Source: Akkermansiaceae bacterium | GTDB lineage: Bacteria > Verrucomicrobiota > Verrucomicrobiia > Verrucomicrobiales > Akkermansiaceae | Assembly (NCBI GenBank): GCA_903837825.1 | Contig: CAILVZ010000025.1 | Coordinates: 1 to 35,570, forward strand | Direction: 5' to 3' | Length of the DNA stretch: 35,570 nt | Shown here: one piece after another, positions 26,108 through 35,168 of the stretch | How positions within the stretch are numbered: position 1 is the stretch's first letter | Layout: each line of letters starts with the position of its first letter | Position numbers and translations under genes: made by a program | The notes under the pieces: generated by a model | The model's database searches: none | Told to the model about the DNA's origin: nothing | The model's input: the letters and a program-made list of their open reading frames with translations, nothing else

Positions 26108-26614
26108 TCAGAATCCGTTAGCGAGTCGCGACACGAGTGCCTCGCCAGCGCGTTCAACGGCTTCGGGAAGTGCGTTGTTCCGCGCGGTTTGAAGGTTGGA
26201 GTCCACAAATAACTGGCTTTTCCCGGACGAGGATCCTGAAGCAAATACTTTAGTGGGATTCTTGGCGTCTCGGAGCGTCCAATCGATAATCGCGGTGTTC
26301 GTAAGTTCTTCGGATAGCGCCGAATCGAAGCGGGTTCCCCGGATCGACTGGTAATTGATCTCGCGTAGAGTCCCTTCGAGCACCGCATCGGCATCGTCTC
26401 GGTTGGAGATGCGATAGGTCCCGTCACGGACAATCGCATCGGCCACCGCTGAGGTCGCAAGTGTTTCGGCCCGAGGGTGAAGGGTTGCATTTGCAAACAT
26501 CGGCACGGCGATCGTTTTAACCTGAGCAAGTGCCAAGGGCTGGGTTCCGCCAAGTCGATACCCTGCGCAGGAAATCACGAGCATCAAGGGTGCAATCAGT
26601 GCGAGGCGCTTCAT
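26108..26614 (-). CDS. lptE: LptE-like outer-membrane lipoprotein
   Basis: The 168-residue lipoprotein has a signal and lipobox VIS-Cys at residue 16 and continues GYRLGG, the start typical of LptE-family proteins. The middle (KTIAVPMFANATLHPRAE and AVLEGTLREI) matches the family's conserved core. LptE forms the plug of the LptD channel that inserts lipopolysaccharide into the outer membrane. I use ATG 26614; the frame extends 11 codons upstream without a signal-like sequence. It is the last gene of a proC, BamD-like, LptE-like run on the minus strand, 22 bp after its neighbour. lptD is not in the window, so the assignment rests on sequence pattern. Confidence 0.82.
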   Translation of the reverse strand: MKRLALIAPLMLVISCAGYRLGGTQPLALAQVKTIAVPMFANATLHPRAETLATSAVADAIVRDGTYRISNRDDADAVLEGTLREINYQSIRGTRFDSALSEELTNTAIIDWTLRDAKNPTKVFASGSSSGKSQLFVDSNLQTARNNALPEAVERAGEALVSRLANGF

Positions 26615-26636
26615 TGGTTTGTGGGGTTCCTTAAAG

Positions 26637-27584
26637 TCACTGACCAAGCTGCTTCAGCTGCGCGCTGGCCTTGTCGTGCAGGGGACCTGATTTCACCCGT
26701 GAAAGGATGTCGCGGTAGTAAACTTTTGCGGATTCGACTCGGCCAGTTTTCTGATAGAATGTAGCGATGTCATAGGAGCGTTGGAGGTCCCGGTCATTGA
26801 GGCCAGCAATTCGTTTGTGGGCTTCGGCATTGCGCGAGTGGTTGGGATATTGGATCAGGTAGTCATTGAAGGCCTCTTTTGCGAGATCCAGATTCGCCTG
26901 GTTTTGGTTTCCGCGGTCAGCTTCTGCGGTGAGAATTAAACCAATGCGGAAAAGGGCTTCAGGGGCGAGTGAGCACTCGGGTTGATCCCTGACAAGTTGG
27001 CGGTACGCAGCGATCGCATCCTTGGACATTTTTTTGGCTTCGTTTAGCTCGCCAATGGTAAATTGAGCTTTGGCAGCGGTGATGGATTTCGGCGCGTTGT
27101 CGCGGACTTTACTGAGTAGGCCGACGGTTTTTTCGAGGGAAAGCTTGGTTTTGATTCCTAGAATGCTGGATTTTACATCCCCATTGGCAGCGGATTGGGC
27201 CATCGCGGCTTGGCGGTTGAGGGCAGTGGTGTAGAGATCACTGGCTTGGAAGCGGGAGAGGAATTGATCATACGCATCAAAGGCTTTGATGATTTCGCCG
27301 CGTTCCTCTAGGAGCTGCGCTTGGCGAAAGCGTGCTTTGGCAGCTGATGGGGCGGAAGGATACCGCGTGGCCACCTCCGAATAGATTTTGATGGCCTTGG
27401 AAGATTTGCCTGCATCATCCGCTTTTTTGGCATTTTGATAAAGCGCTTCCCCCTTGCCGGCAGATGCTTGAGATTCTCCCGCGAGAATTGGCCGCTCAGA
27501 GTCTGTGCTACACGACGAAAGTAAAACTGCAGAGAACGAGAGCAGTGCGCAGGCAATAAGCCGATGGATCATGGGACGAAGCAT
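26637..27584 (-). CDS. BamD-like TPR outer-membrane lipoprotein
   Basis: The protein has 315 residues when started at ATG 27584 (in-frame ATG 27572 is also possible). It carries a lipoprotein signal with lipobox LLSS-Cys25 and then several TPR-type helical repeats, such as KIYSEVATRYPSAPSAAKARF and AFDAYDQFLSRFQASDLYTTAL. Tandem repeats of this kind occur in BamD (YfiO), the lipoprotein of the beta-barrel assembly machine, and in CpoB/YbgF-like envelope proteins. Its length exceeds typical BamD (about 245 residues), so it may have an extra repeat or be a related TPR protein. It follows proC by 35 bp and precedes the LptE-like gene by 22 bp. Confidence 0.82.
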   Translation of the reverse strand: MLRPMIHRLIACALLSFSAVLLSSCSTDSERPILAGESQASAGKGEALYQNAKKADDAGKSSKAIKIYSEVATRYPSAPSAAKARFRQAQLLEERGEIIKAFDAYDQFLSRFQASDLYTTALNRQAAMAQSAANGDVKSSILGIKTKLSLEKTVGLLSKVRDNAPKSITAAKAQFTIGELNEAKKMSKDAIAAYRQLVRDQPECSLAPEALFRIGLILTAEADRGNQNQANLDLAKEAFNDYLIQYPNHSRNAEAHKRIAGLNDRDLQRSYDIATFYQKTGRVESAKVYYRDILSRVKSGPLHDKASAQLKQLGQ

Positions 27585-27619
27585 AGGCAACTCATGGATC
27601 TGGGAAAGCTCAAAATCGA

Positions 27620-28423
27620 TCACTTCCCAAGTTCCGTGGCGCGCTGGGTCGCGGCCGTCACCGCCTCAATCAACGCGGCACGTAAGCCATGGCGCTCGAG
27701 TGAAGCCAATCCCGCGATGGTGGTCCCACCTGGTGAAGTGACCATGTCCTTGAGAACGGCGGGATGTTCGCCAGTCTCCATAACCATCATTGCTGCACCC
27801 AGCACCGTTTGGGCCGCGAGTTGGAGGGCATCCGCGCGCGGAAGTCCGACTTTCACGCCACCATCGGCTAGTGCATCAATCATGAGATAAACGTAGGCTG
27901 GCCCGCTGCCAGAAAGTCCAGTTACCGCATCCATCAAGCGTTCTGGTACCACGATGGCCAGTCCGACGGCACCCAGCAATGATTTTGCGATTGCCGCATC
28001 TTCGGTGGTTGCTCGGCTTCCAACCGCATAGGCCGCAGCACCATAGCCGACAAGCGCGGGGGTATTCGGCATGGCTCGGATGACCCGACAATTCTCAGAA
28101 GCTGCCGCTTCAAGCGCTGCAAGGGTGACGCCTGCAGCAATGGAAATTACCAAGTGTGGGGCGTTACCCGCAGCCTTGGCCGCGTCGCTTAAGGCGGTAG
28201 ATACGTCCAGTGGCTTGGTGCAGAGGAGAATCACGTCGCAAGCTGAAGCGACATCGTCAATGCTGGTCCCCACCCGCGCCCCAGTCGCTGCCGCAAATGC
28301 CTCGCGTGATATTTCACTCGGATCGCAGCCGATCACGTCTGCCGATGTGACCACCCCAGCACGGATCGCGCCTTGGATCAATGCTGTGCCCATTTTTCCG
28401 CATCCGATGATTCCGAGCTTCAT
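27620..28423 (-). CDS. proC: Pyrroline-5-carboxylate reductase
   Basis: The 267-residue enzyme makes proline from pyrroline-5-carboxylate with NAD(P)H in the cytoplasm. It opens with the Rossmann motif MKLGIIGCGKMGTALIQG. It has VISIAAGVTLAALE, IRAMPNTPALVG and the C-terminal signature DAVTGLSGSGPAYVY followed by MVTSPGGTTIAGL. Length and order are those of ProC without gaps. It is the first gene of a minus-strand run with two outer-membrane lipoproteins and faces gatC across 122 bp. Confidence 0.96.
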   Translation of the reverse strand: MKLGIIGCGKMGTALIQGAIRAGVVTSADVIGCDPSEISREAFAAATGARVGTSIDDVASACDVILLCTKPLDVSTALSDAAKAAGNAPHLVISIAAGVTLAALEAAASENCRVIRAMPNTPALVGYGAAAYAVGSRATTEDAAIAKSLLGAVGLAIVVPERLMDAVTGLSGSGPAYVYLMIDALADGGVKVGLPRADALQLAAQTVLGAAMMVMETGEHPAVLKDMVTSPGGTTIAGLASLERHGLRAALIEAVTAATQRATELGK

Positions 28424-28545
28424 GTCGGGAGTTTAAGCGGACCGTGGCCGATCGCGCCAGTGTGATTTTGAGCTGTCGCCACGTCTTTTGCCCAATCCAC
28501 ACTTGGCACTTGGAAAATCTCTGACATTTCAAGACGCTCACCGGC

Positions 28546-28839
28546 ATGTCGCATCCCAATATCGATGTCCGCTACGTCGCGAATCTTGCCCGTCTTGAAC
28601 TGAGCGATGACGAGGTCGCTCTTTTTCAACCTCAGCTTGAAGCCATTTTGGGCCAAGTCCAGATTCTAACGGCTCTCGATGTCTCAGGGATTGATCCTAC
28701 CGCCCATGCTTCGACGGTTTTTGGGAAGATGCGTGACGACACTCCACACGAAAGTCTCTTATCTGATGCGGTATTGAAAAACGCCCCAGACCAAGCTCAG
28801 GGTCAGATCCGCGTTCCTAAAGTGGTAACCGACGCCTGA
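28546..28839 (+). CDS. gatC: Asp/Glu-tRNA amidotransferase subunit C
   Basis: The 97-residue GatC subunit is identified by VRYVANLARLELSDDE at the N-terminus and the LR(M)RDD-type segment GKMRDDTPHESL. It wraps around GatA and helps hold GatB in the GatCAB enzyme that converts Glu-tRNA(Gln) or Asp-tRNA(Asn) to the amide forms. The start has no Shine-Dalgarno. gatA follows 34 bp downstream; gatB is not in the window. Confidence 0.93.
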   Translation: MSHPNIDVRYVANLARLELSDDEVALFQPQLEAILGQVQILTALDVSGIDPTAHASTVFGKMRDDTPHESLLSDAVLKNAPDQAQGQIRVPKVVTDA

Positions 28840-28873
28840 TCGCCACCCTTAAACTTTCATCCATTTTCTGATC

Positions 28874-30289
28874 ATGACCATCACGAAGCTCCGCCGACAA
28901 CTTCTCGCCGGGGAAACCACGCCCGCCGCAATCCTTGAATCCCTCGCCGGTCAGATCGCTGCCCGAGACGGCCAGACCGGCGCTTACCTTACCCACGACC
29001 TAGAATCCGCACTTGCGGAGGCGGCCCAATCCGACCTCAGCCTTCCCCTCGGTGGCATCCCGATCGCAATCAAGGACAACATCAACGTCCTTGGCCAGCC
29101 CTGCACCTGCGGATCGAAGTTTCTCAGAAATTACGTTTCACCCTATGATGCCTCGGTGATCCGCAAACTCCGTGCCGCCGGCGCAATTCCATTTGGACGG
29201 ATGAACATGGACGAATTTGCGATGGGATCAGCAACCGAGAACTCAGCACTTCAAGTCACCCGCAATCCCCGCGATCTCAGCCGAATCCCAGGGGGCTCAT
29301 CTGGAGGATCAGCCGCCGCGGTGGCAGACCTCACCGCCATCGCAGCGCTCGGCTCGGATACGGGTGGATCCATCCGTCAACCCGCGTCGCATTGTGGCGT
29401 GGTCGGGCTCAAGCCATCCTACGGCCGTGTTTCCCGCTATGGACTGGTCGCCTTCGCCTCATCGCTCGATCAGATCGGCCCGATCACCCAGACCGTCGAA
29501 GATGCCGCATTGATCCTTCAAGCGATTTCTGGAAGTGATCCACTCGACTCAACCTGCCTCGACGCACCCGTTCCTGATTTTTTAGCAGGTCTGCATGATG
29601 GGGTGAAAGGCCTCAAACTCGGCATTCCCAAGGAATACTTCGGGCACGGGATCGCTCCCGGGGTTCGTAAAGCGGTTGAGTCTGCCATCGAATCGCTCGC
29701 TACCCAAGGTGCCGAAATCGTTGAAATTTCGCTACCCCACACCGAGCACGCAGTGGCTACCTACTATGTTCTCGCGCCAGCTGAGGCTTCATCGAACCTT
29801 TCGCGTTTCGACGGGATCCGCTATGGTCATCGTGCCTCTAATCCCATCGACATCCTCGATTTATATAAAAAATCCCGCGAACAAGGATTCGGCCCCGAGG
29901 TGAAACGCCGCATCATTCTTGGCACTTACGTGCTCTCATCCGGCTATTACGATGCCTACTACAGCCGCGCCCAAAAAGTTCGTATCCTCGTCCAACGTGA
30001 CTTTGAGAATGCTTTCAAGCAAGTTGATGCGATTCTCTCGCCAGTATCACCAAGCCCAGCGCGCAAGATCGGCCAGTTCTCGGATGACCCACTTCACGAA
30101 TACCTATCTGACATTTTCACCATCGCCGCCAACCTCGCCGGAATCCCTGGGATTTCGGTGCCATGTGGCACGACGGATGATGATGGGGGGAACAATCTGC
30201 CGGTTGGAATCCAGATCCTCGCGCCACGGCTAGGTGAGGCGAAGTTGCTTCAAATCGCCAAAGCCGTGGAATCGCGTGATGTTATTTGA
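28874..30289 (+). CDS. gatA: Asp/Glu-tRNA amidotransferase subunit A
   Basis: The 471-residue glutaminase subunit belongs to the amidase-signature family. The catalytic triad is visible with correct spacing: Lys67 in AIKDNI, cis-Ser142 in GGSSGGS and nucleophile Ser166 in DTGGSIRQP. FGRMNMDEFAMGS and SYGRVSRYGLVAFASSLDQIGP are GatA-specific. It hydrolyses glutamine and channels ammonia to GatB. It is co-oriented with gatC (34 bp). It is the last gene of this unit; the downstream 175 bp contain hairpins but no ideal terminator. Confidence 0.96.
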   Translation: MTITKLRRQLLAGETTPAAILESLAGQIAARDGQTGAYLTHDLESALAEAAQSDLSLPLGGIPIAIKDNINVLGQPCTCGSKFLRNYVSPYDASVIRKLRAAGAIPFGRMNMDEFAMGSATENSALQVTRNPRDLSRIPGGSSGGSAAAVADLTAIAALGSDTGGSIRQPASHCGVVGLKPSYGRVSRYGLVAFASSLDQIGPITQTVEDAALILQAISGSDPLDSTCLDAPVPDFLAGLHDGVKGLKLGIPKEYFGHGIAPGVRKAVESAIESLATQGAEIVEISLPHTEHAVATYYVLAPAEASSNLSRFDGIRYGHRASNPIDILDLYKKSREQGFGPEVKRRIILGTYVLSSGYYDAYYSRAQKVRILVQRDFENAFKQVDAILSPVSPSPARKIGQFSDDPLHEYLSDIFTIAANLAGIPGISVPCGTTDDDGGNNLPVGIQILAPRLGEAKLLQIAKAVESRDVI

Positions 30290-30336
30290 AACTGGATCAA
30301 TCTAATGGATCACCTGCCGTTACCATTGCGTGCTGT

Positions 30337-30354
30337 TCATGCCAACTGGCATGA
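30337..30354 (+). terminator. Hairpin downstream of gatA, possible weak terminator
   Basis: TCATGCC (30337-30343) and GGCATGA (30348-30354) form a 7-bp stem with a 4-nt loop, 47 bp after the gatA stop. There is no T-tract. The remaining bases to 30464 hold no gene I can see and probably include the promoter of the polysaccharide cluster. Confidence 0.35.
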
Positions 30355-30464
30355 TTCGATCACATTGAGGCGTGGCTGATTTGGGTTGCGGGGTAGCCCC
30401 AGCTTACCTCAGTATGATCCCACACAAGCACTATTGCTAACGAAAACACTTGTACACCCTGCCG

Positions 30465-31061
30465 ATGCAATTCAATCCGGAAGAGATCTCTCAACTCCAA
30501 ACCAACCTTACGGCCCGCTGGCATCTCGAGTCACCTGCTGCCTTTGGCACTGCATTTCTTCAGCTGGTTGAGGAGAATCACCTTCGCAACTTCCAGCTGT
30601 GGCATGAGGAAGACATCGCCCGACGGGACGATCTCGGATCTGAGCGCGTGCACCAGGCAAAGCGCGCCATTGATCGGTTCAATCAAGAGCGAAACAATTT
30701 CATTGAGGAAATGGACAAGGTGCTCGTCGCCGCTCTTCAGCCGAAGGAGTCAGGCGTTCCGCGCAACTCCGAAACTCCCGGCATGATGATTGATCGGCTT
30801 TCGATCCTGTCCCTTAAGGAGTACCATATGAATGAGGAGGCGGTTCGAGCAGATGCCAGCGAGAATCATCGTGCAACTTGTGGGGAAAAGCTTTCCCGTA
30901 TCATCCGTCAACGCACGGATCTAACGCAGTGTCTCGGTGACCTACTAACTGAAGTTGCTAGCGGGACCCGGACTTTTGCCGTCTATTATCAGTTCAAGAT
31001 GTACAACGATCCTGCGCTGAACCCTCAACTCTATCTTGCCAATCCAACCTCCGGCAAATGA
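30465..31061 (+). CDS. DUF4254 domain protein, unknown function
   Basis: This 198-residue soluble, mostly helical protein matches the DUF4254 pattern: FLQLVEENHLRNFQLWHEEDIARR near the N-terminus and a central DRFNQERNNFIEEMD helix. SLKEYHM and TFAVYYQFKMYNDPALNP follow. No enzymatic motif is known to me. I chose ATG 30465; an in-frame TTG at 30450 is less likely. The stop overlaps the next start (ATGA), so it is translationally coupled to a nucleotide-sugar epimerase, which places it in a surface-polysaccharide pathway by context. Family members occur beside glycosyltransferase genes elsewhere, as I recall. Confidence 0.82.
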   Translation: MQFNPEEISQLQTNLTARWHLESPAAFGTAFLQLVEENHLRNFQLWHEEDIARRDDLGSERVHQAKRAIDRFNQERNNFIEEMDKVLVAALQPKESGVPRNSETPGMMIDRLSILSLKEYHMNEEAVRADASENHRATCGEKLSRIIRQRTDLTQCLGDLLTEVASGTRTFAVYYQFKMYNDPALNPQLYLANPTSGK

Positions 31062-32023
31062 TTGAAAACCCCTCAAAAATTTTAGTTACGGGTGGTGCAG
31101 GATTCATTGGTTCTCACCTTTGTGAAGCCTTGCTTGCCGAGGGCGCGGAAATCACCATCATTGATGATTTTAACGACTACTATGATCCTCGTATCAAAGA
31201 GGCAAATATCGCAGGCCTCCGCGACAGGATCACTGTCGTGAAAGGTGATATTCGTGACCAAGCTCTGGTTGATTCGTTGTTTGAATCTACAAAATTTGAT
31301 AAAATCTTTCACTTGGCAGCCCGAGCGGGTGTGCGGCCATCCATTGCGGATCCAAAGTTGTATGTAACTACGAATATCGATGGTACCCTTAATTTGTTAG
31401 AAGCTTGCCGAAAAACGGGTGTGAAGCATTTTGTCTTCGCCTCATCTTCATCCGTCTATGGCGTGAATAAAAAGGTCCCATTTGCGGAAGATGACTTGAT
31501 CCAACGCACGATTTCTCCCTACGCAGCAACCAAACTCATGGGTGAGCAACTATGCTCGAACTATTCACACCTTCATGGTATCCGCTGTGTTTGCTTGCGA
31601 TTCTTCACCGTCTTTGGTCCACGCCAACGCCCTGACCTTGCGATTTCCAAGTTCACCCATCAGATCATGGAAGATAAGCCGATCGACCAATACGGGGATG
31701 GTAGTACTGCCCGTGATTACACCTTTATCGAAGACATCATCAGCGGCGTTATGGCTGCTGGCCGGTATACAGCGTCGGATTTCGAGATCATCAATCTTGG
31801 CTGCTCGGCAGCAAACACGCTTTCCCAGCTGATTTCGGGCATTGAAGGAATCCTCGAAAAAAAGGCGACCATCAACTACCTTCCCGATCAGCCAGGCGAT
31901 GTTCCCCTCACGTTCGCAGAGGTAAGCAAGGCACATCGCCTCCTTGGTTATTCACCCAGCACACCTTTGATGCGAGGGTTGCACCGATATGTCGATTGGG
32001 TGAACCATCAAATGATACGTTAG
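31058..32023 (+). CDS. NAD-dependent nucleotide-sugar epimerase/dehydratase
   Basis: The 321-residue extended SDR protein has [10 protein letters not shown] at 11-20, Asp residues (IIDDFNDYYDP) binding the NAD ribose, and a serine cluster at 129-132 in FASSSSVYG. Catalytic Tyr155 and Lys159 lie in YAATK. DFNDYYDP and FHLAARAGVRPSI are characteristic of UDP-glucuronate 4-epimerase-type enzymes, so that is the best guess; UDP-glucose 4-epimerase is an alternative. It would supply an epimerised sugar for a surface glycan. It overlaps the DUF4254 gene by 4 bp and is followed 9 bp later by the ABC exporter, so the three form one operon. Confidence 0.9.
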   Translation: MIENPSKILVTGGAGFIGSHLCEALLAEGAEITIIDDFNDYYDPRIKEANIAGLRDRITVVKGDIRDQALVDSLFESTKFDKIFHLAARAGVRPSIADPKLYVTTNIDGTLNLLEACRKTGVKHFVFASSSSVYGVNKKVPFAEDDLIQRTISPYAATKLMGEQLCSNYSHLHGIRCVCLRFFTVFGPRQRPDLAISKFTHQIMEDKPIDQYGDGSTARDYTFIEDIISGVMAAGRYTASDFEIINLGCSAANTLSQLISGIEGILEKKATINYLPDQPGDVPLTFAEVSKAHRLLGYSPSTPLMRGLHRYVDWVNHQMIR

Positions 32024-32032
32024 GTCATTCAC

Positions 32033-33919
32033 ATGTCTAAAATCAGCTTAGGGGTATTTTCCAATCTATCTTCTCGAGGACTCATTGGTAGAGTCCTGAA
32101 GGAAAACTTTCGTAATTACGTGGGTCCTTATCTCACCGCTTTCCTACTGATGGGATGCGGTGCTGCAGCCACGGGTGCATCAGTTTTCTTGATGAAGAAT
32201 ATCACGGCCGTGGTATTTGGTGCGCCGGTACCGCCATCAATTGCGGTAAAATCCCACACTTCAGCCGCGTCATTTACGGAAAAACTTTCCCACCTCAGTG
32301 CATGGCTCATCGACTGGATGTTTACCTCATCATACCATCCAGGATTGTTAAGACTTTTCAATGTTGCGATTGCAATCATCATTGTATTTCTAATCAAAGG
32401 CCTAGCGGACTACGGCTCCACGGTGATCCTTTCGAAAATTGGGAATAATATCGTTGCGAGGCAGCAGTTGAGAATTGGTGACCACATGCTTAAGCAGTCG
32501 CTTGCGTTCTTTGTCCGTTATCCTTCGAGCGATTTGATAACGCGCGTCTCTCAAGCAGCGAACTCTGCTCGAATGGTGATGAATTTGCTCATGACTCGGG
32601 TGCAGGATGTCCTCACCGCGGCGGCATTGCTTTTTGCGATGTTTAAATTGGACTGGCGGCTCTCTTGCATCGCGCTTTGCATCATGATGCCAGTGGTCTT
32701 GCTTCTCGGTAACATCATCAAGCGCATCCGAAAAGTCGCCACTTCTCAAATGCTTGGCGCAATTCACGTGATTTCCGCGACCCAAGAATCTATCGTCGGC
32801 AATAAACTGATCAAAACCTACAATCTTGAAGATCGGATGCATCGGCGTTTCGATGATTCAATAAGTGGCGTTGAACAGTTATCGAATAAAATGGCGAAGG
32901 TGTCTGCCCGCACCAGCCCATTGATGGAGTTCATGGGAGGACTCGCCGTTGCCAGTTTGGTCTTCTACGGAGGCTACCGCAATATTGTCGAAGGCCAGCC
33001 TGCGGACTCGTTGATTGCATTTTTAACTGCGCTCTTGCTTGCCTACGAGCCGATGAAACGCATCGCCAAAATGAATGTCGCGCTTGAATCCGCACTCATG
33101 GGCGTACAAATGCTCTACAATGTCCTAGACACCGATTGCTCGATTCCAGACGCGCCAAACGCAAGGCCGCTTGAAGTTAGAATTGGAGCCATTCAGCTTG
33201 ATGATATCACGTTTGCATATCGCCCAGGTCATGCTGTGGTTCGCAATGTTTCCCTTCACTGCCCTGGTGGGCAAGTCACAGCGCTCGTTGGCCCATCGGG
33301 TAGTGGAAAATCCACCATCCTCAGTCTAATCGAGCGGTTTTACCAGATTGAGCAAGGATCGATTATGATCGATGGACAAGACATCTCCCAGGTGACGACG
33401 GCATCCCTTCGAAATCAAATGTCGCTGGTTAGTCAAGACACCTTTCTATTCTCGGACACACTCCGAAATAACATCCTCTTCGCTCGACCCGACGCCACTC
33501 AGGAGGAAATCGAAGCTGCCGCCCGAGCGGCCTTTGCCCATGACTTCATCCTCGATCAGCCTCATGGATATGACACTCAGGTGGGTGAAAATGGTGGTAG
33601 CCTTTCTGGCGGTCAAAGGCAGCGCATCTCGATCGCACGCGCTTTCTTAAAGAATGCACCCATCCTCCTGCTGGACGAAGCCACCTCCGCACTCGATAGC
33701 GAATCAGAGCAACAAATTCAGGCCGCTTTCGACCGACTCATGGAGGGCCGAACCACGATTGTCATCGCCCACCGATTTTCAACCATCCGCAATGCTGGAA
33801 CCATCCACGTCATGCAGGATGGCCAATGCGTTGCGAGTGGCACTCACCAAGAGCTCAACAGCGATACTGACAGCCTCTATGCTCATCTTTATCGCTTGCA
33901 GTATCGAGAGAGCGATTGA
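32033..33919 (+). CDS. MsbA-type ABC exporter (fused membrane and ATPase domains)
   Basis: The 628-residue half-transporter joins a six-helix ABC type-1 membrane domain (about 25-370) to one ATPase domain (about 385-625). Walker A is GPSGSGKST at 420-428, the signature is LSGGQ at 524-528 and Walker B ends in Asp548-Glu549 (ILLLDEATSALD). It would function as a homodimer. MsbA-like proteins flip lipid A, lipid-linked glycans or drugs. The first periplasmic segment, between the first two helices (about residues 55-95), is longer than in typical MsbA. Position 9 bp after the epimerase and before dTDP-sugar genes supports export of a lipid-linked glycan, which is inference. Confidence 0.93.
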   Translation: MSKISLGVFSNLSSRGLIGRVLKENFRNYVGPYLTAFLLMGCGAAATGASVFLMKNITAVVFGAPVPPSIAVKSHTSAASFTEKLSHLSAWLIDWMFTSSYHPGLLRLFNVAIAIIIVFLIKGLADYGSTVILSKIGNNIVARQQLRIGDHMLKQSLAFFVRYPSSDLITRVSQAANSARMVMNLLMTRVQDVLTAAALLFAMFKLDWRLSCIALCIMMPVVLLLGNIIKRIRKVATSQMLGAIHVISATQESIVGNKLIKTYNLEDRMHRRFDDSISGVEQLSNKMAKVSARTSPLMEFMGGLAVASLVFYGGYRNIVEGQPADSLIAFLTALLLAYEPMKRIAKMNVALESALMGVQMLYNVLDTDCSIPDAPNARPLEVRIGAIQLDDITFAYRPGHAVVRNVSLHCPGGQVTALVGPSGSGKSTILSLIERFYQIEQGSIMIDGQDISQVTTASLRNQMSLVSQDTFLFSDTLRNNILFARPDATQEEIEAAARAAFAHDFILDQPHGYDTQVGENGGSLSGGQRQRISIARAFLKNAPILLLDEATSALDSESEQQIQAAFDRLMEGRTTIVIAHRFSTIRNAGTIHVMQDGQCVASGTHQELNSDTDSLYAHLYRLQYRESD

Positions 33920-33921
33920 TC

Positions 33922-33952
33922 TTGACGATTTCAATTTTTATAAATCTTATAA
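33922..33952 (+). promoter_or_regulatory. Possible promoter upstream of rmlB
   Basis: TTGACG (33922-33927) is a good -35 box. Downstream, TTATAA (33947-33952) has a long 19-bp spacer and TCTTAT (33945-33950) a 17-bp spacer. The segment is much more AT-rich than its surroundings and lies 58 bp before the rmlB start, so dTDP-sugar genes may start their own transcript here. Confidence 0.4.
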
Positions 33953-34009
33953 AGTGACTGTTATGGATTGATCGTGTTTTAAGCAACCCCCCTCAAAACT
34001 TTTTTACTG

Positions 34010-35086
34010 ATGAAAATCCTCGTTACAGGTGGTGCCGGTTTTATCGGTTCCAATCTCGTCCGCCAAATTCTTGATGAGACCTCGCATCACGTCGTTAATC
34101 TTGATAACCTCACCTACGCTGGAAACCTCTCGTCGTTAAAGGGCTACGAAACCCACGAGCGTTATCACTTTGTCCAGACCGACCTCTGTGACGCCTCTGC
34201 TCTGACGAGTATTTTTGCGCAGCACCGACCAGACGCGGTGATGCACCTTGCGGCGGAGAGCCACGTCGATCGCTCGATCGATGGTCCAGGCGAGTTCATT
34301 CATACCAACATCCTCGGGACTTACCACCTATTGCAGGAGGCGCGGGAATACATTTCGACATTCAACATTCCGCCATCCGCCTTTAGGTTCCTTCACGTTT
34401 CCACGGATGAAGTCTATGGATCTTTGGGACCTAATGATTCAGGATTTTCTGAAAAAACACCATACTCACCGCATTCGCCGTATTCTGCCAGTAAGGCCTC
34501 ATCCGATCACCTCGCCCGCGCTTGGCACGACACCTACGGCCTCCCTGTCCTGGTCACCAATTGCTCGAACAACTACGGGCCCTATCAGTTCCCTGAAAAA
34601 CTGATTCCTGTGGTCATTCTCAAGTGCCTCCGTGGCGAACCCATCCCAGTCTATGGAAAAGGCGAAAACATCCGCGACTGGCTCTATGTCGGCGACCATT
34701 GTTCTGCCCTTCGGGCCGTGTTAGAAAAGGGAAATCCCGGAGAAACCTACAACATCGGTGGCAACAACGAGCTGAAGAATATCGATTTAGTCCAGGTGCT
34801 TTGCCGAATCCTTGACGAGTTCGTTGAGAGTGGAAAGCTAGGCCTCGGTAATAGAAAAGGGAGGAGCTTCTCGGAACAGATTACCTACGTTACCGACCGC
34901 CCTGGGCACGACCTCCGATACGCGATCAATCCAACCAAAATCCGCACTGAGCTTGGCTGGGAACCAAAGGAAACTTTCGAAACTGGTTTCCGCAAAACGG
35001 TCGAGTGGTATCTTGATAACCAAGAATGGTGGCAACAGATTCTCGACGGCAGCTATCAACTCGAGCGGTTGGGGAAGAAACGCTAA
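34010..35086 (+). CDS. rmlB: dTDP-glucose 4,6-dehydratase
   Basis: The 358-residue enzyme converts dTDP-glucose to dTDP-4-keto-6-deoxyglucose, the second step of dTDP-rhamnose synthesis. It has TGGAGFIGS at the N-terminus for NAD, the catalytic Thr132-Asp133-Glu134 in STDEVYG, and Tyr158 with Lys162 in [22 protein letters not shown] and the C-terminal [14 protein letters not shown] are specific to RmlB. It lies 90 bp after the ABC exporter and 82 bp before rmlA. Confidence 0.96.
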   Translation: MKILVTGGAGFIGSNLVRQILDETSHHVVNLDNLTYAGNLSSLKGYETHERYHFVQTDLCDASALTSIFAQHRPDAVMHLAAESHVDRSIDGPGEFIHTNILGTYHLLQEAREYISTFNIPPSAFRFLHVSTDEVYGSLGPNDSGFSEKTPYSPHSPYSASKASSDHLARAWHDTYGLPVLVTNCSNNYGPYQFPEKLIPVVILKCLRGEPIPVYGKGENIRDWLYVGDHCSALRAVLEKGNPGETYNIGGNNELKNIDLVQVLCRILDEFVESGKLGLGNRKGRSFSEQITYVTDRPGHDLRYAINPTKIRTELGWEPKETFETGFRKTVEWYLDNQEWWQQILDGSYQLERLGKKR

Positions 35087-35168
35087 CAATTTGTTTGCCC
35101 CGAGTGCCAAGCTGAAATTCCACCTGCAAACTCCTAAATTTCTTCGTTATCTACCCATTATAACCCAA

